From: an uncultured cyanobacterium
Lineage (GTDB): Bacteria > Cyanobacteriota > Cyanobacteriia > PCC-6307 > Cyanobiaceae
Assembly (NCBI GenBank): GCA_903831165.1
Contig: CAIKWV010000429.1
Location: 1 to 6,758, forward strand
Reading direction: 5' to 3'
Length of the DNA stretch: 6,758 nt
The position numbers were made by a program, and so were the translations under genes. Under the pieces are notes generated by a model that worked only from the letters and a program-made list of their open reading frames with translations, had not been told where the DNA came from and ran no database searches. Shown here in pieces: positions 1 through 6,758 of the stretch. The stretch's first letter is position 1, and every line of letters begins with the position of its first letter.

Positions 1-1498
<1,498 letters not shown>

Positions 1499-1565
1499 GC
1501 GCAACCTTCCCCTCGCGATCTCCGCTCTGACCAGCCCCTCCCCCGCCGCCGCCTCCCCTGGGTCT

Positions 1566-2990
1566 ATGACCCCGGTTTCCGATCCGGGTGCAACGGCAAT
1601 CGGGCCGGGGACTGCGGCGCTGGCAGCAGAAGCCGCCAGCGCATCGGAGGCTGCCGCTACGACGGAGCCTGCCGGCACGATGGAGGCTGCCGGCACGACG
1701 GTGGCTGCCGGCACGACTGAGGCTGCCCTTGCTTGCGATTCCGTCCTTTCAGCAGCGCCAGCGTTGTCTCCGGAGGCCCGCTTTGAGGCCGCTGCCCATG
1801 CAGCGACGGCAGCCACCCCATCGCCTGAATCGCCGTTGACGGCGGCCAGGGGCTTGCCCCACCCGGCCAGCACGACTCCCCTGCTGGGCCTGGGGCAGGC
1901 CCAGCTCCAACAGTGGGCCCAGGACCAGGGCCAACCGGCCTTTCGAGGCCGGCAGCTGCACGACTGGATCTATGCCAAGGGGGCCCGCAGCCTGGAGGCG
2001 ATCACCGTGCTGCCCAAGACCTGGCGCGCGTCACTCTCCGCCAGTGCTGGCTCCGATCAGGCCGTCAGTATCGGCCGGCTGCCGCTGCTGCACCGCAGTG
2101 ACGCCCGCGATGGCACCACCAAGTTGCTGCTGGGCACCGCCGATGGACTGAGCCTGGAGACCGTGGGCATTCCCAGTGGAGATCGGCTCACGGTCTGTGT
2201 CAGCAGCCAGGTGGGCTGCCCGATGGCCTGCCGCTTCTGCGCCACCGGCAAGGGCGGCCTGCAGCGCTCCCTGTTGGTGCATGAAATCGTCGATCAGGTG
2301 CTGAGCATCCGCGAGGCGATGGACCGCCGGCCCAGCCATGTGGTGTTCATGGGCATGGGCGAACCCCTGCTCAACATCGAGGCCGTGCTGGCGGCGATCG
2401 ACTGCCTCTGCAGCGACCTGGGCATGGCCCAGCGGCAGATGACCGTGAGCACCGTCGGGGTGCCGAAAACCCTGCCCACCCTGGCCGAGCGGGCCCTGGA
2501 GCGACTCGGTCGGGCCCAGTTCACCCTGGCGGTCAGCCTCCATGCCCCCGACCAGCGGCTGCGGCAGGAGCTGATCCCCACAGCGTCGGCCTATCCGCTG
2601 GATGCCCTGCTGGAGGACTGCCGCCACTATGTGGCGATCACCGGCCGGCGGGTCAGCTTCGAGTACATCCTGCTGGGCGGTGTCAACGACCATCCGCGCC
2701 AGGCGGAGGCCCTGGCCAAAAAGCTGCGTGGCTTCCAGAGCCATGTGAATCTGATCGCCTACAACCCGATCGACGAGGAGGACTTCCAGCGCCCCTCTGC
2801 CGAGGCGATCGAGTCCTTCCGTCGCACGCTGCTGGATCGGCACGTTGCCGTGAGTGTGCGGGCCAGCCGCGGCCTGGATCAGGATGCCGCCTGCGGGCAG
2901 CTGCGAAGGCGGTTGCAGGGAGCCCCGAATCCGGCCCCGGCAGCGGCGAAAGCGATCGCTCAAGGTCTTCCTGACACTGCCCCTGGTTGA
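1566..2990 (+). CDS. rlmN: Dual-specificity 23S rRNA/tRNA adenine-C2 methyltransferase RlmN
   Basis: A radical-SAM enzyme that methylates C2 of A2503 in 23S rRNA and A37 in some tRNAs. The 4Fe-4S ligands are C218, C222 and C225 in CPMACRFC. The cysteines equivalent to E. coli C118 and C355 are C211 (VCVSSQVG) and C443 (DAACGQL). GMGEPLLN is at residues 263-270. The family N-terminal region starts near residue 106 (LLGLGQAQL, then [14 protein letters not shown]). The ORF is 474 aa, against about 350-390 for the family. The excess is a low-complexity extension of about 105 residues rich in Ala, Thr and Gly, with a hexapeptide repeat like EAAGTT. Its third codon positions are visibly less GC-rich than those of the core. 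ATG 1566 is the first start and has no Shine-Dalgarno. Later in-frame options are ATG 1680, GTG 1701, TTG 1836 and TTG 1854. Function is certain; the start is not. It follows hli by 67 nt with no terminator between. Confidence 0.96.
   Translation: MTPVSDPGATAIGPGTAALAAEAASASEAAATTEPAGTMEAAGTTVAAGTTEAALACDSVLSAAPALSPEARFEAAAHAATAATPSPESPLTAARGLPHPASTTPLLGLGQAQLQQWAQDQGQPAFRGRQLHDWIYAKGARSLEAITVLPKTWRASLSASAGSDQAVSIGRLPLLHRSDARDGTTKLLLGTADGLSLETVGIPSGDRLTVCVSSQVGCPMACRFCATGKGGLQRSLLVHEIVDQVLSIREAMDRRPSHVVFMGMGEPLLNIEAVLAAIDCLCSDLGMAQRQMTVSTVGVPKTLPTLAERALERLGRAQFTLAVSLHAPDQRLRQELIPTASAYPLDALLEDCRHYVAITGRRVSFEYILLGGVNDHPRQAEALAKKLRGFQSHVNLIAYNPIDEEDFQRPSAEAIESFRRTLLDRHVAVSVRASRGLDQDAACGQLRRRLQGAPNPAPAAAKAIAQGLPDTAPG
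1646..1735 (+). repeat. 18-bp tandem repeat, about 4 copies plus a decayed fifth, in rlmN 5' end
   Basis: Units run 1646-1663, 1664-1681, 1682-1699 and 1700-1717, with a degraded fifth at 1718-1735. The consensus is GGAGGCTGCCGGCACGAC. Units 3 and 4 differ by one base; the others by a few. Eighteen is a multiple of three, so copy-number change keeps the rlmN frame. In that frame the units read [30 protein letters not shown]. It lies wholly inside the non-conserved N-terminal extension, so variation there need not harm the enzyme. Confidence 0.9.
2952..2959. repeat. HIP1 octamer
   Basis: Perfect palindrome GCGATCGC, the HIP1 word abundant in many cyanobacterial genomes. It lies in the 3' end of rlmN, in the codons for the poorly conserved C-terminal tail. 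Its function is not established. Confidence 0.8.
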
Positions 2991-3113
2991 CACGCCGAAC
3001 GTGCCCTGCGGCCTGCTGGAACGGCTGGCAATGGGGCCAGGCCCCTGCGCCTTTGCCTCGGGGCTGGTGGCTCTGGCCGCGGCGCTGGAAAGCCCCGGCT
3101 GATGACCTTGGAG

Positions 3114-3143
3114 CCTGAGGCGCTGAAGCGGTTCAGCGCCAGG
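3114..3143. terminator. Hairpin between converging rlmN and MFS genes, possible bidirectional terminator
   Basis: The arms GGCGCTGAA (3119-3127) and TTCAGCGCC (3132-3140) pair perfectly around a GCGG loop. CCT (3114-3116) and AGG (3141-3143) extend the stem across a two-base bulge. It sits in the 282-base gap between rlmN (stop 2990) and the minus-strand transporter (stop 3273), where a shared terminator would be expected. There is no T run on either side, so it is not a classical intrinsic terminator. The rest of the gap (2991-3272) shows no recognisable gene. Confidence 0.45.
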
Positions 3144-3272
3144 ATCGTGCCCGGGCCGATCGCCGGACTCAGGCCGCCGAGACGCAAGCTCAGCTGCCGT
3201 TTGTGCTCAGGCAGGACGGCTGGTGGCAACACGCCGATGGCCGGGCTGCAGCTTCAGGGGCGATCCAAGCGC

Positions 3273-4595
3273 TCAGGTGGCGTCCCGAGCCGGATCGAAG
3301 GCCCCGCGGCAGCCATCCCCGTTCCAGGGGACCAGCCTGGCCATCAACAGAAAGGCCGGCAGGGCCGCCAGGGCTGTGGCCAGGAAGTAGCCGGTCCAGC
3401 CCAGCTGGGTCGCCAGCCAGCCGGATGGAAGTGCCAGGAGGGTGCGGCTGAAGGCATAGACCCCGGAGAGCAGGGCGTACTGGGTGGCTGAGAAGCGGGG
3501 ATTGCAGAGGCTCATCAGCAGAGCCACGAAGCCGGCCCCGACCATGCCGCTGGAAATGTTCTCCAGGCTGACGGCGGCCATCAGCCCCGGCAGGCCGCCG
3601 CCGAAGTGAGCGAGGGCGGCATAGCCCAGGTTCCCTGCCGCCCCCACCACCGCGAACAGCCACAGGCAGCGGTTGATCCCCAACCTGGCGAACAAAAACC
3701 CGCCGATCACGGTGCCGATCATGGTGGCGGCGATCGCCCAGCCGCCGTCGAGCAAGCCGATCTGGGCATCACTGAAGCCAGCCTGTTTCAGGAAGGCGAT
3801 CGAGAGGGCGGCCAGCAGTCCATCGGGCCACCGATAGAAGAGCACCAGTAGCAGCAGCCAAGGGGCCTGGTTGACGCCGGTGCGGCGCAGGAATTCCCGG
3901 GCGGGTCCCACCACGGCCTGGCGCAGGCTGGTGACGGGATGCTGCACCGGATGCAGGGTGGGGGCGCGGAGGGTGAAGGGCACCACCGCCAGCATCAGCG
4001 CCGCGCAGCCCCCGAAGGCGGCTGGCCAGCCGAAGCGACCCGCCAACAGGAAGCCGCCGGAGCTCACCAGCAACATGCCGGTGCGATAGGCGAAGTTGTG
4101 CGTGGCGGCTCCCTGGCCGCGCTCATGCTCCGGCAGCAGGTCCGTCCGATAGGCATCGATCACGATGTCCTGGGTGGCGCTGGCGGTGGCCAGCACCAGC
4201 GCCAGAAGGGTGATCAGCTTCAGATTGGCCGGTGTCGGCGCCTGGGTGGCGGCCAGGGCCAGCACCAGCAGCACCACCACCAGGCTCAGCTGCAACACCA
4301 GCATCCAGCCCCTGCGGCGATCGGGCCGGGGGATCGGCCAGCGATCGAGCAGGGGGGCCCAGAGAAACTTGAAGGCGTAGGGCAGTCCCGCCAGCTGCGG
4401 GATTACACCGATCAACTCAAGCGGCACGCCACTGCTGGCCAGCCAGCCCTGCAGCAACTTGCCGACCATGTTCAGAGGGGCTCCGCTGGCCAGCCCCTCG
4501 GCGGCCACGGCCACCAGCCGCTCGCGTTCATTCCCCGGCGCTGGGGCCGGCAGGGTGGCCTTGGATGGCTGAAGGGCAGAGCTGCTGTTGGCCAT
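3273..4595 (-). CDS. AmpG-like major facilitator superfamily transporter
   Basis: A 440-aa polytopic inner-membrane protein with about 12 hydrophobic segments. The nearest family I recognise is AmpG, the proton-driven importers of anhydro-muropeptides used in cell-wall recycling. Features: a loop-helix 1 region around residues 26-50 (EGLASGAPL, LLQGWLASSG); LPYAFKFLWAPLLDRW at 71-86 followed by a basic RRRGW loop; and the AmpG-type motif SATQDIVIDAYR at 139-150 followed by ERGQGAA and YRTGML. The open frame runs back to 5066, but everything upstream of ATG 4595 is non-hydrophobic and compositionally unlike a gene. The product from 4595 also starts just before the first helix, as AmpG proteins do, so I chose that ATG. 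No clear Shine-Dalgarno is seen; a weak TAGCGT box is 26 nt upstream on the minus strand. It stands alone, convergent with rlmN. The substrate in this organism is unproven: related MFS carriers transport other compounds. Confidence 0.88.
   Translation of the reverse strand: MANSSSALQPSKATLPAPAPGNERERLVAVAAEGLASGAPLNMVGKLLQGWLASSGVPLELIGVIPQLAGLPYAFKFLWAPLLDRWPIPRPDRRRGWMLVLQLSLVVVLLVLALAATQAPTPANLKLITLLALVLATASATQDIVIDAYRTDLLPEHERGQGAATHNFAYRTGMLLVSSGGFLLAGRFGWPAAFGGCAALMLAVVPFTLRAPTLHPVQHPVTSLRQAVVGPAREFLRRTGVNQAPWLLLLVLFYRWPDGLLAALSIAFLKQAGFSDAQIGLLDGGWAIAATMIGTVIGGFLFARLGINRCLWLFAVVGAAGNLGYAALAHFGGGLPGLMAAVSLENISSGMVGAGFVALLMSLCNPRFSATQYALLSGVYAFSRTLLALPSGWLATQLGWTGYFLATALAALPAFLLMARLVPWNGDGCRGAFDPARDAT
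3730..3737. repeat. HIP1 octamer
   Basis: Perfect GCGATCGC palindrome inside the coding region of the MFS transporter. Same word as at 2952 and 6599. Confidence 0.8.
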
Positions 4596-4860
4596 CAGGC
4601 GTGGAACAACGATTGGAACGAACGCTAGGTGCCGCTGGTGCGCTGCTTCCTGGCAACAGATTGAGGCGATTGCAGACGCTGAAACGCCTGAACTGCGGCA
4701 GCGAATGGAGCAACGCAGTCCCTGCCCGCCAAGCTGCCAGCAGAGCGCAACAACCGTTTGCGGTGCAATCGATCGACGGCCATCGAGCCGCGGTGCTGGA
4801 TTCCCGCGCTGGATGGCCCCGACCGCCCAGGGAGCTGCGGAACTTCCGTCTCTGGGCAGT

Positions 4861-4883
4861 GGGCTGACGCAGTCGGCCCTTTT
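4861..4883 (+). terminator. Intrinsic terminator-like hairpin with T run
   Basis: GGGCTGAC (4861-4868) pairs with GTCGGCCC (4872-4879) over a GCA loop. This gives an 8-bp GC-rich stem with one G-T wobble, followed directly by TTTT (4880-4883). The layout fits termination of plus-strand transcription. No annotated plus-strand gene lies just upstream: the nearest plus-strand gene is rlmN, nearly 1.9 kb away past a minus-strand gene. It would therefore end an unannotated transcript. A plus-strand open frame (4565-4867) has its TGA inside the left arm, but its product is not recognisable. Confidence 0.5.
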
Positions 4884-5104
4884 CAGCCATGAAACAGGCC
4901 ACTCCGGCCCTTGCTGGGGCTTGCTTCGGCAGACAAGGCCGTTGATCTCGGTCTGCTCCGGCGTCAAAGCTGGGCCCGACCTTTGCGCCTGCCCCCATGG
5001 GCCAGCGGGGGGAGCAGCGGAGCTTGCTGTCTTCTCTAGCGCTGGGTTGCCAGGAAACCGGTTCAACCTGAGTCGCCATCTGGCGCTCTTCCAGAGGTGA
5101 GGAG

Positions 5105-5138
5105 CCGTGCCATCCCCCTGTGGGGCTGGATGGCACGG
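5105..5138. repeat. Perfect 11-bp inverted repeat (strong hairpin)
   Basis: CCGTGCCATCC (5105-5115) and GGATGGCACGG (5128-5138) are exact reverse complements. Inside, CCC (5116-5118) can also pair with GGG (5123-5125), leaving a two-base bulge and a small loop. No T run follows on either strand, so an intrinsic terminator is unlikely. It lies 110 nt upstream of the 41-aa gene. It could be part of a non-coding RNA, an mRNA leader structure or a protein-binding site; the sequence alone cannot decide. Confidence 0.6.
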
Positions 5139-5248
5139 GATCTGGCAGCGGGACGCTGTTGCAGCGGTGAGCCAGGTTGTGAGGCATGGGGCCGGCGGGG
5201 GCAGGGTGACGCGCTGCCGGTCAGAATGGGTTCCGCCGCTGATCTCCC

Positions 5249-5374
5249 GTGCAGTTCTTTCGCTCCACCCTGCTGCCGGCCGCGATCGTGCTGATGTTCG
5301 GCCTGGCCCTGTTCGCCGTCAGCGCCCGCATCTGGCTTCCCGGTGACATGGCGGCTCCGGCGCCGGTGGGCTGA
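5249..5374 (+). CDS. Small single-helix membrane protein, 41 aa, unknown function
   Basis: The frame reads MQFFRSTLLP, then a hydrophobic stretch at about residues 11-26 (AAIVLMFGLALFAVSA), then RIWLPGDM and a Pro/Ala tail ending in Gly. A short positive N-terminus before one hydrophobic helix suggests a membrane protein with its N-terminus in the cytoplasm. An in-frame TGA at 5240-5242 leaves GTG 5249 as the first possible start; the internal ATG at residue 16 would cut the helix. Third codon positions are almost all G or C, as in neighbouring genes, which supports coding. A CAGAAT box at 5222-5227 lies 21 nt before the start and may be a -10 element. It ends 26 nt before the HEAT gene's ATG, on the same strand. 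It resembles the many small thylakoid or cytoplasmic-membrane proteins of cyanobacteria, but I cannot name it. Confidence 0.72.
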   Translation: MQFFRSTLLPAAIVLMFGLALFAVSARIWLPGDMAAPAPVG

Positions 5375-5400
5375 GAGAATCCTCCGACGTGGATCGCCCC

Positions 5401-6213
5401 ATGCCGGACGACGTCCAGCCTTACCCCTTACCGTTTCCTGAGAGCTCCGGCGGCCTGGTGCTCGATCCGGAGGTGCTCGCCCTGGAGCTGGCCCAGGAGC
5501 TGCTCGGCGACCCGCTCGATGAGCTCGACACCTCCGAGCCGACGGCCCTGGATGTGGCCGCCGAATGCGATGCCGGCATCACCTGGCTGAACGGCTCCCA
5601 GGAGCAGCGCATGCAGGGTCTGCGCATCTTCTGTGAACACCGGGATCCACGGGCCGTGCCATTGCTGCTGCCGCTGCTGTCAGCCAGTTGCCCGATCCTG
5701 CGGATGAGCGCCGTCTATGCCCTGGGGCGCAACCCCCACCCCCTGGCGGTCGAACCCCTGCTGTCCCTGCTGGCCGGCGATGACAACGGCTATGTGCGCA
5801 AGGCGGTGGCCTGGAGCCTGGGTAATTACCCGGACGCCCCGGTGCTCAATCCCCTGATCCGCTCCCTGCAGCTCGATGTGGCGGCCGTGCGCCTCTGGGC
5901 GGCCAGCTCGCTGGCGGATGCCGGCGGCACCGGAGCGGCCAAGGCCGATCCCGCCGCCGCCCAGCTGCTGCTCAGCCTGCGCATCGACAGCGAGCCGGCC
6001 GTGCGCAGCAACAGCGCCTGGGGACTGGGCCGGCTCTACACCGATCTGGTGGAGCCCCGCCAGCAGGAGGTGGTGGAGTCGCTGCTCCACACCATGCTCC
6101 ACGACGCCGAGCCCAGCGTGCGCGATGAGGCCCGCCTGGCCCTGGAGCAGCTGGAACAACCGGAAGTGCTCGAACGGCTGCAGACGCTGGTGGACGAAGG
6201 ACTGCTCCACTGA
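5401..6213 (+). CDS. HEAT-repeat protein (CpcE/NblB/IaiH type)
   Basis: A 270-aa soluble protein built from alpha-helical HEAT repeats. Second-helix signatures of the form xVRxxAxxxLG recur near residues 101 (LRMSAVYALG), 131 (YVRKAVAWSLG), 162 (VRLWAASSLAD), 201 (VRSNSAWGLG) and 240 (VRDEARLALEQ). Spacing is about 30-39 residues, with a short loop insertion around 175-185. HEAT proteins of this EZ type in cyanobacteria include phycobilin lyase subunits (CpcE/F), the phycobilisome degradation factor NblB, and IaiH, which binds the IscA-type iron-sulfur scaffold. The motif NGYVRKAVAWSLGNYPD fits my recollection of the IaiH-like group best, but a comparison is needed. I chose ATG 5401. GTG 5389 in the same frame would add four residues. 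A GAGAAT box at 5375-5380 lies 20 nt before 5401, which fits the ATG better. No neighbouring phycobiliprotein gene supports a lyase role. Confidence 0.87.
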   Translation: MPDDVQPYPLPFPESSGGLVLDPEVLALELAQELLGDPLDELDTSEPTALDVAAECDAGITWLNGSQEQRMQGLRIFCEHRDPRAVPLLLPLLSASCPILRMSAVYALGRNPHPLAVEPLLSLLAGDDNGYVRKAVAWSLGNYPDAPVLNPLIRSLQLDVAAVRLWAASSLADAGGTGAAKADPAAAQLLLSLRIDSEPAVRSNSAWGLGRLYTDLVEPRQQEVVESLLHTMLHDAEPSVRDEARLALEQLEQPEVLERLQTLVDEGLLH

Positions 6214-6259
6214 AACCCCGTCCCCGTTAGCATCCTGCCCACCCGTGTTGGCCAGGGGC

Positions 6260-6472
6260 ATGACCCAGCGCACCATCCGCTTCCGGATCCGGCCCGATGG
6301 GCTGGTGGAGGAGCTGGTGGAAGGGGTGCAGGGGATGGGCTGCGAATCGCTGACCGAACGGATCGAGGCCCGCCTCGGCCAGGTGCAGCAGCGCCGCAGC
6401 ACCGCTGAGGCCTTCCAGAATCAGCCTCTCGAGGATCTGCAATCACAGCCCCTGGGTCAGCCCCGTTCCTGA
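6260..6472 (+). CDS. DUF2997 family protein
   Basis: A 70-aa protein of unknown function. It opens MTQRTIRFRIRPDG, followed by a run of V/E/L-rich strand or helix (LVEELVEGVQG), a Cys at 28, and a helical stretch ESLTERIEARLGQVQ; the last 20 residues are Gln/Pro-rich and probably disordered. The opening strand, the EGVxG segment and LTExxEAxLGxVxxR are what I know as DUF2997, a small cyanobacterial/plastid-lineage family usually next to Ycf35, as here. It starts 46 nt after the HEAT gene. A TAGCAT box (6228-6233), 26 nt upstream of the ATG, may be a -10 element. An AGGGG lies only 1 nt before ATG, too close for a normal Shine-Dalgarno. An earlier start in this frame would run into the HEAT gene. 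Confidence 0.85.
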   Translation: MTQRTIRFRIRPDGLVEELVEGVQGMGCESLTERIEARLGQVQQRRSTAEAFQNQPLEDLQSQPLGQPRS

Positions 6473-6514
6473 TGATCCGCCCCCTCTGAGCTGCCGGCTT
6501 GCGGCTCCGTTGTC

Positions 6515-6530
6515 CCGGCCCTGGCCGGAC
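6515..6530. repeat. GC-rich inverted repeat between DUF2997 and ycf35
   Basis: CCGGCC (6515-6520, counting one extra C) and GGCCGG (6523-6528) form a near-palindrome, which GT (6512-6513) and AC (6529-6530) can lengthen. It lies in the 92-base gap between the two genes. No T run follows, so it is not a clear terminator. It may reduce read-through or help stabilise the upstream mRNA. Confidence 0.35.
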
Positions 6531-6564
6531 TCCCTGTTCCCGACGTTCCGTTCCCTCTGATCCG

Positions 6565-6758
6565 ATGTCGCACTTCAGCACCGTCACCACCGAGCTGCGC
6601 GATCGCCAGGCCCTGGTCGCCGCCCTCGCGGATCTGGGCCACGCACCCCAGGAGGGCAGCCAGCAGGTGCGCGGCTATCGCGGCCAGACCGTGACGGCCG
6701 AGCTGGCGATCCCCCAGGAGGGCGGCGCCGACATCGGTTTTCGCCTCAACGCCGACAC
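6565..6758 (+). CDS. ycf35: Ycf35 (DUF1257) family protein, 3' partial
   Basis: Sixty-four codons are present before the window ends; the family is about 120-140 aa, so roughly half is seen. The start MSHFSTVTTELRDRQALVAAL, then GSQQVRGYRGQTVTAELAIP and GADIGFRLN, are hallmark segments of Ycf35, a protein conserved in cyanobacteria and many algal plastids whose biochemical role is not established. I chose ATG 6565 because MSHFST is the usual N-terminus. No Shine-Dalgarno is seen, which is common in these organisms. It follows DUF2997 after 92 nt with no obvious promoter of its own, so the two may be co-transcribed. Confidence 0.93.
   Translation, partial: MSHFSTVTTELRDRQALVAALADLGHAPQEGSQQVRGYRGQTVTAELAIPQEGGADIGFRLNAD
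6599..6606. repeat. HIP1 octamer
   Basis: Perfect GCGATCGC palindrome within the 5' coding part of ycf35. Confidence 0.8.

Larger units (their letters stand above)
4596..5248. other. About 650-base intergenic region between divergent genes
   Basis: No convincing protein gene is visible. The open frames here are Arg-, Pro-, Ser- or Cys-rich, match no family I know, and look like chance frames in GC-rich DNA. The region should hold the promoters of the minus-strand transporter and of the plus-strand 41-aa gene. It also contains an intrinsic-terminator-like hairpin (4861-4883), a perfect AACCGGTT palindrome (5056-5063), a short CGCCA-TC-TGGCG inverted repeat (5074-5085) and an 11-bp hairpin (5105-5138). 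This is long for a compact picocyanobacterial genome, so a small RNA or a decayed gene is possible. Confidence 0.6.

Noticed and set aside
2031..2993. Minus-strand open frame (320 aa) opposite rlmN
   Set aside because: It is antisense to the conserved RlmN catalytic domain; its product is Gln/His/Gly-rich with no recognisable domain.
2960..3232. Minus-strand 90-aa frame (GTG start) just after the transporter
   Set aside because: The middle part has GC-rich third positions, but a plus-strand frame using the same wobble positions looks equally coding-like. Its C-terminal half is Arg/Pro-rich, overlaps the rlmN end, and matches no family I know.
4772..4786. 15-base word GATCGACGGCCATCG shared with rpoC2 near position 88
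   Set aside because: It is a single short match built from common GATCG words in GC-rich cyanobacterial DNA. The flanks do not match, so it is not evidence of a repeat element.
4565..4867. Plus-strand 100-aa frame ending inside the terminator hairpin
   Set aside because: The position is suggestive, but it starts inside the antisense transporter gene, has no Shine-Dalgarno, and its composition is not protein-like. A non-coding RNA is the more cautious reading.
4596..5066. Upstream 157-residue extension of the MFS transporter frame
   Set aside because: The extension is Cys/Arg/Pro/Ser-rich, lacks a domain and is unlike AmpG N-termini. ATG 4595 places the first helix where the family has it.
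5051..5091. GGTTCAACC resembling a tRNA T-arm
   Set aside because: The flanking five bases on each side do not pair, and no acceptor, D or anticodon arms can be built around it.

Overview
The window looks like chromosomal DNA from a high-GC picocyanobacterium, in the Synechococcus/Cyanobium group. Three things point there. RNA polymerase beta' is split, so a separate RpoC2 is present. There is a high-light-inducible (Hli) chlorophyll-binding protein, and there is a DUF2997 + Ycf35 (DUF1257) pair. Three copies of the HIP1 octamer GCGATCGC, a word over-represented in many cyanobacteria, fit as well. The identity is inferred from gene content only.

Layout. (1) Positions 1-2990, plus strand: the C-terminal third of rpoC2; a 69-aa Hli gene whose ATG overlaps the rpoC2 stop; then rlmN, which carries an unusual Ala/Thr/Gly-rich N-terminal extension built partly from an 18-bp tandem repeat. 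(2) 2991-3272: a gap between converging genes with a perfect 9-bp hairpin. (3) 3273-4595, minus strand: an AmpG-like MFS transporter. (4) 4596-5248: about 650 bases with no convincing gene. It holds an orphan intrinsic-terminator-like hairpin with a T run (4861-4883) and a separate 11-bp perfect hairpin (5105-5138). (5) 5249-6758, plus strand: a 41-aa one-helix membrane protein, a HEAT-repeat protein that may be related to IaiH or to the CpcE/NblB type, a 70-aa DUF2997 protein, and the 5' part of ycf35.

Working together. The first block joins transcription machinery (rpoC2), a photoprotective pigment-binding protein (hli) and an rRNA/tRNA methyltransferase (rlmN) in one direction with tight spacing. 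The last block is a compact run of short genes conserved in photosynthetic lineages but poorly understood. The HEAT protein, DUF2997 and Ycf35 may act in one process. An iron-sulfur or photosystem-related role is a guess from family knowledge, not something the sequence shows.

I see no mobile element, CRISPR array, tRNA, rRNA or defence system. Most of the window is ordinary core genome. The points most worth a second look are the orphan terminator, the rlmN extension, the hli-rpoC2 overlap and the 41-aa gene.
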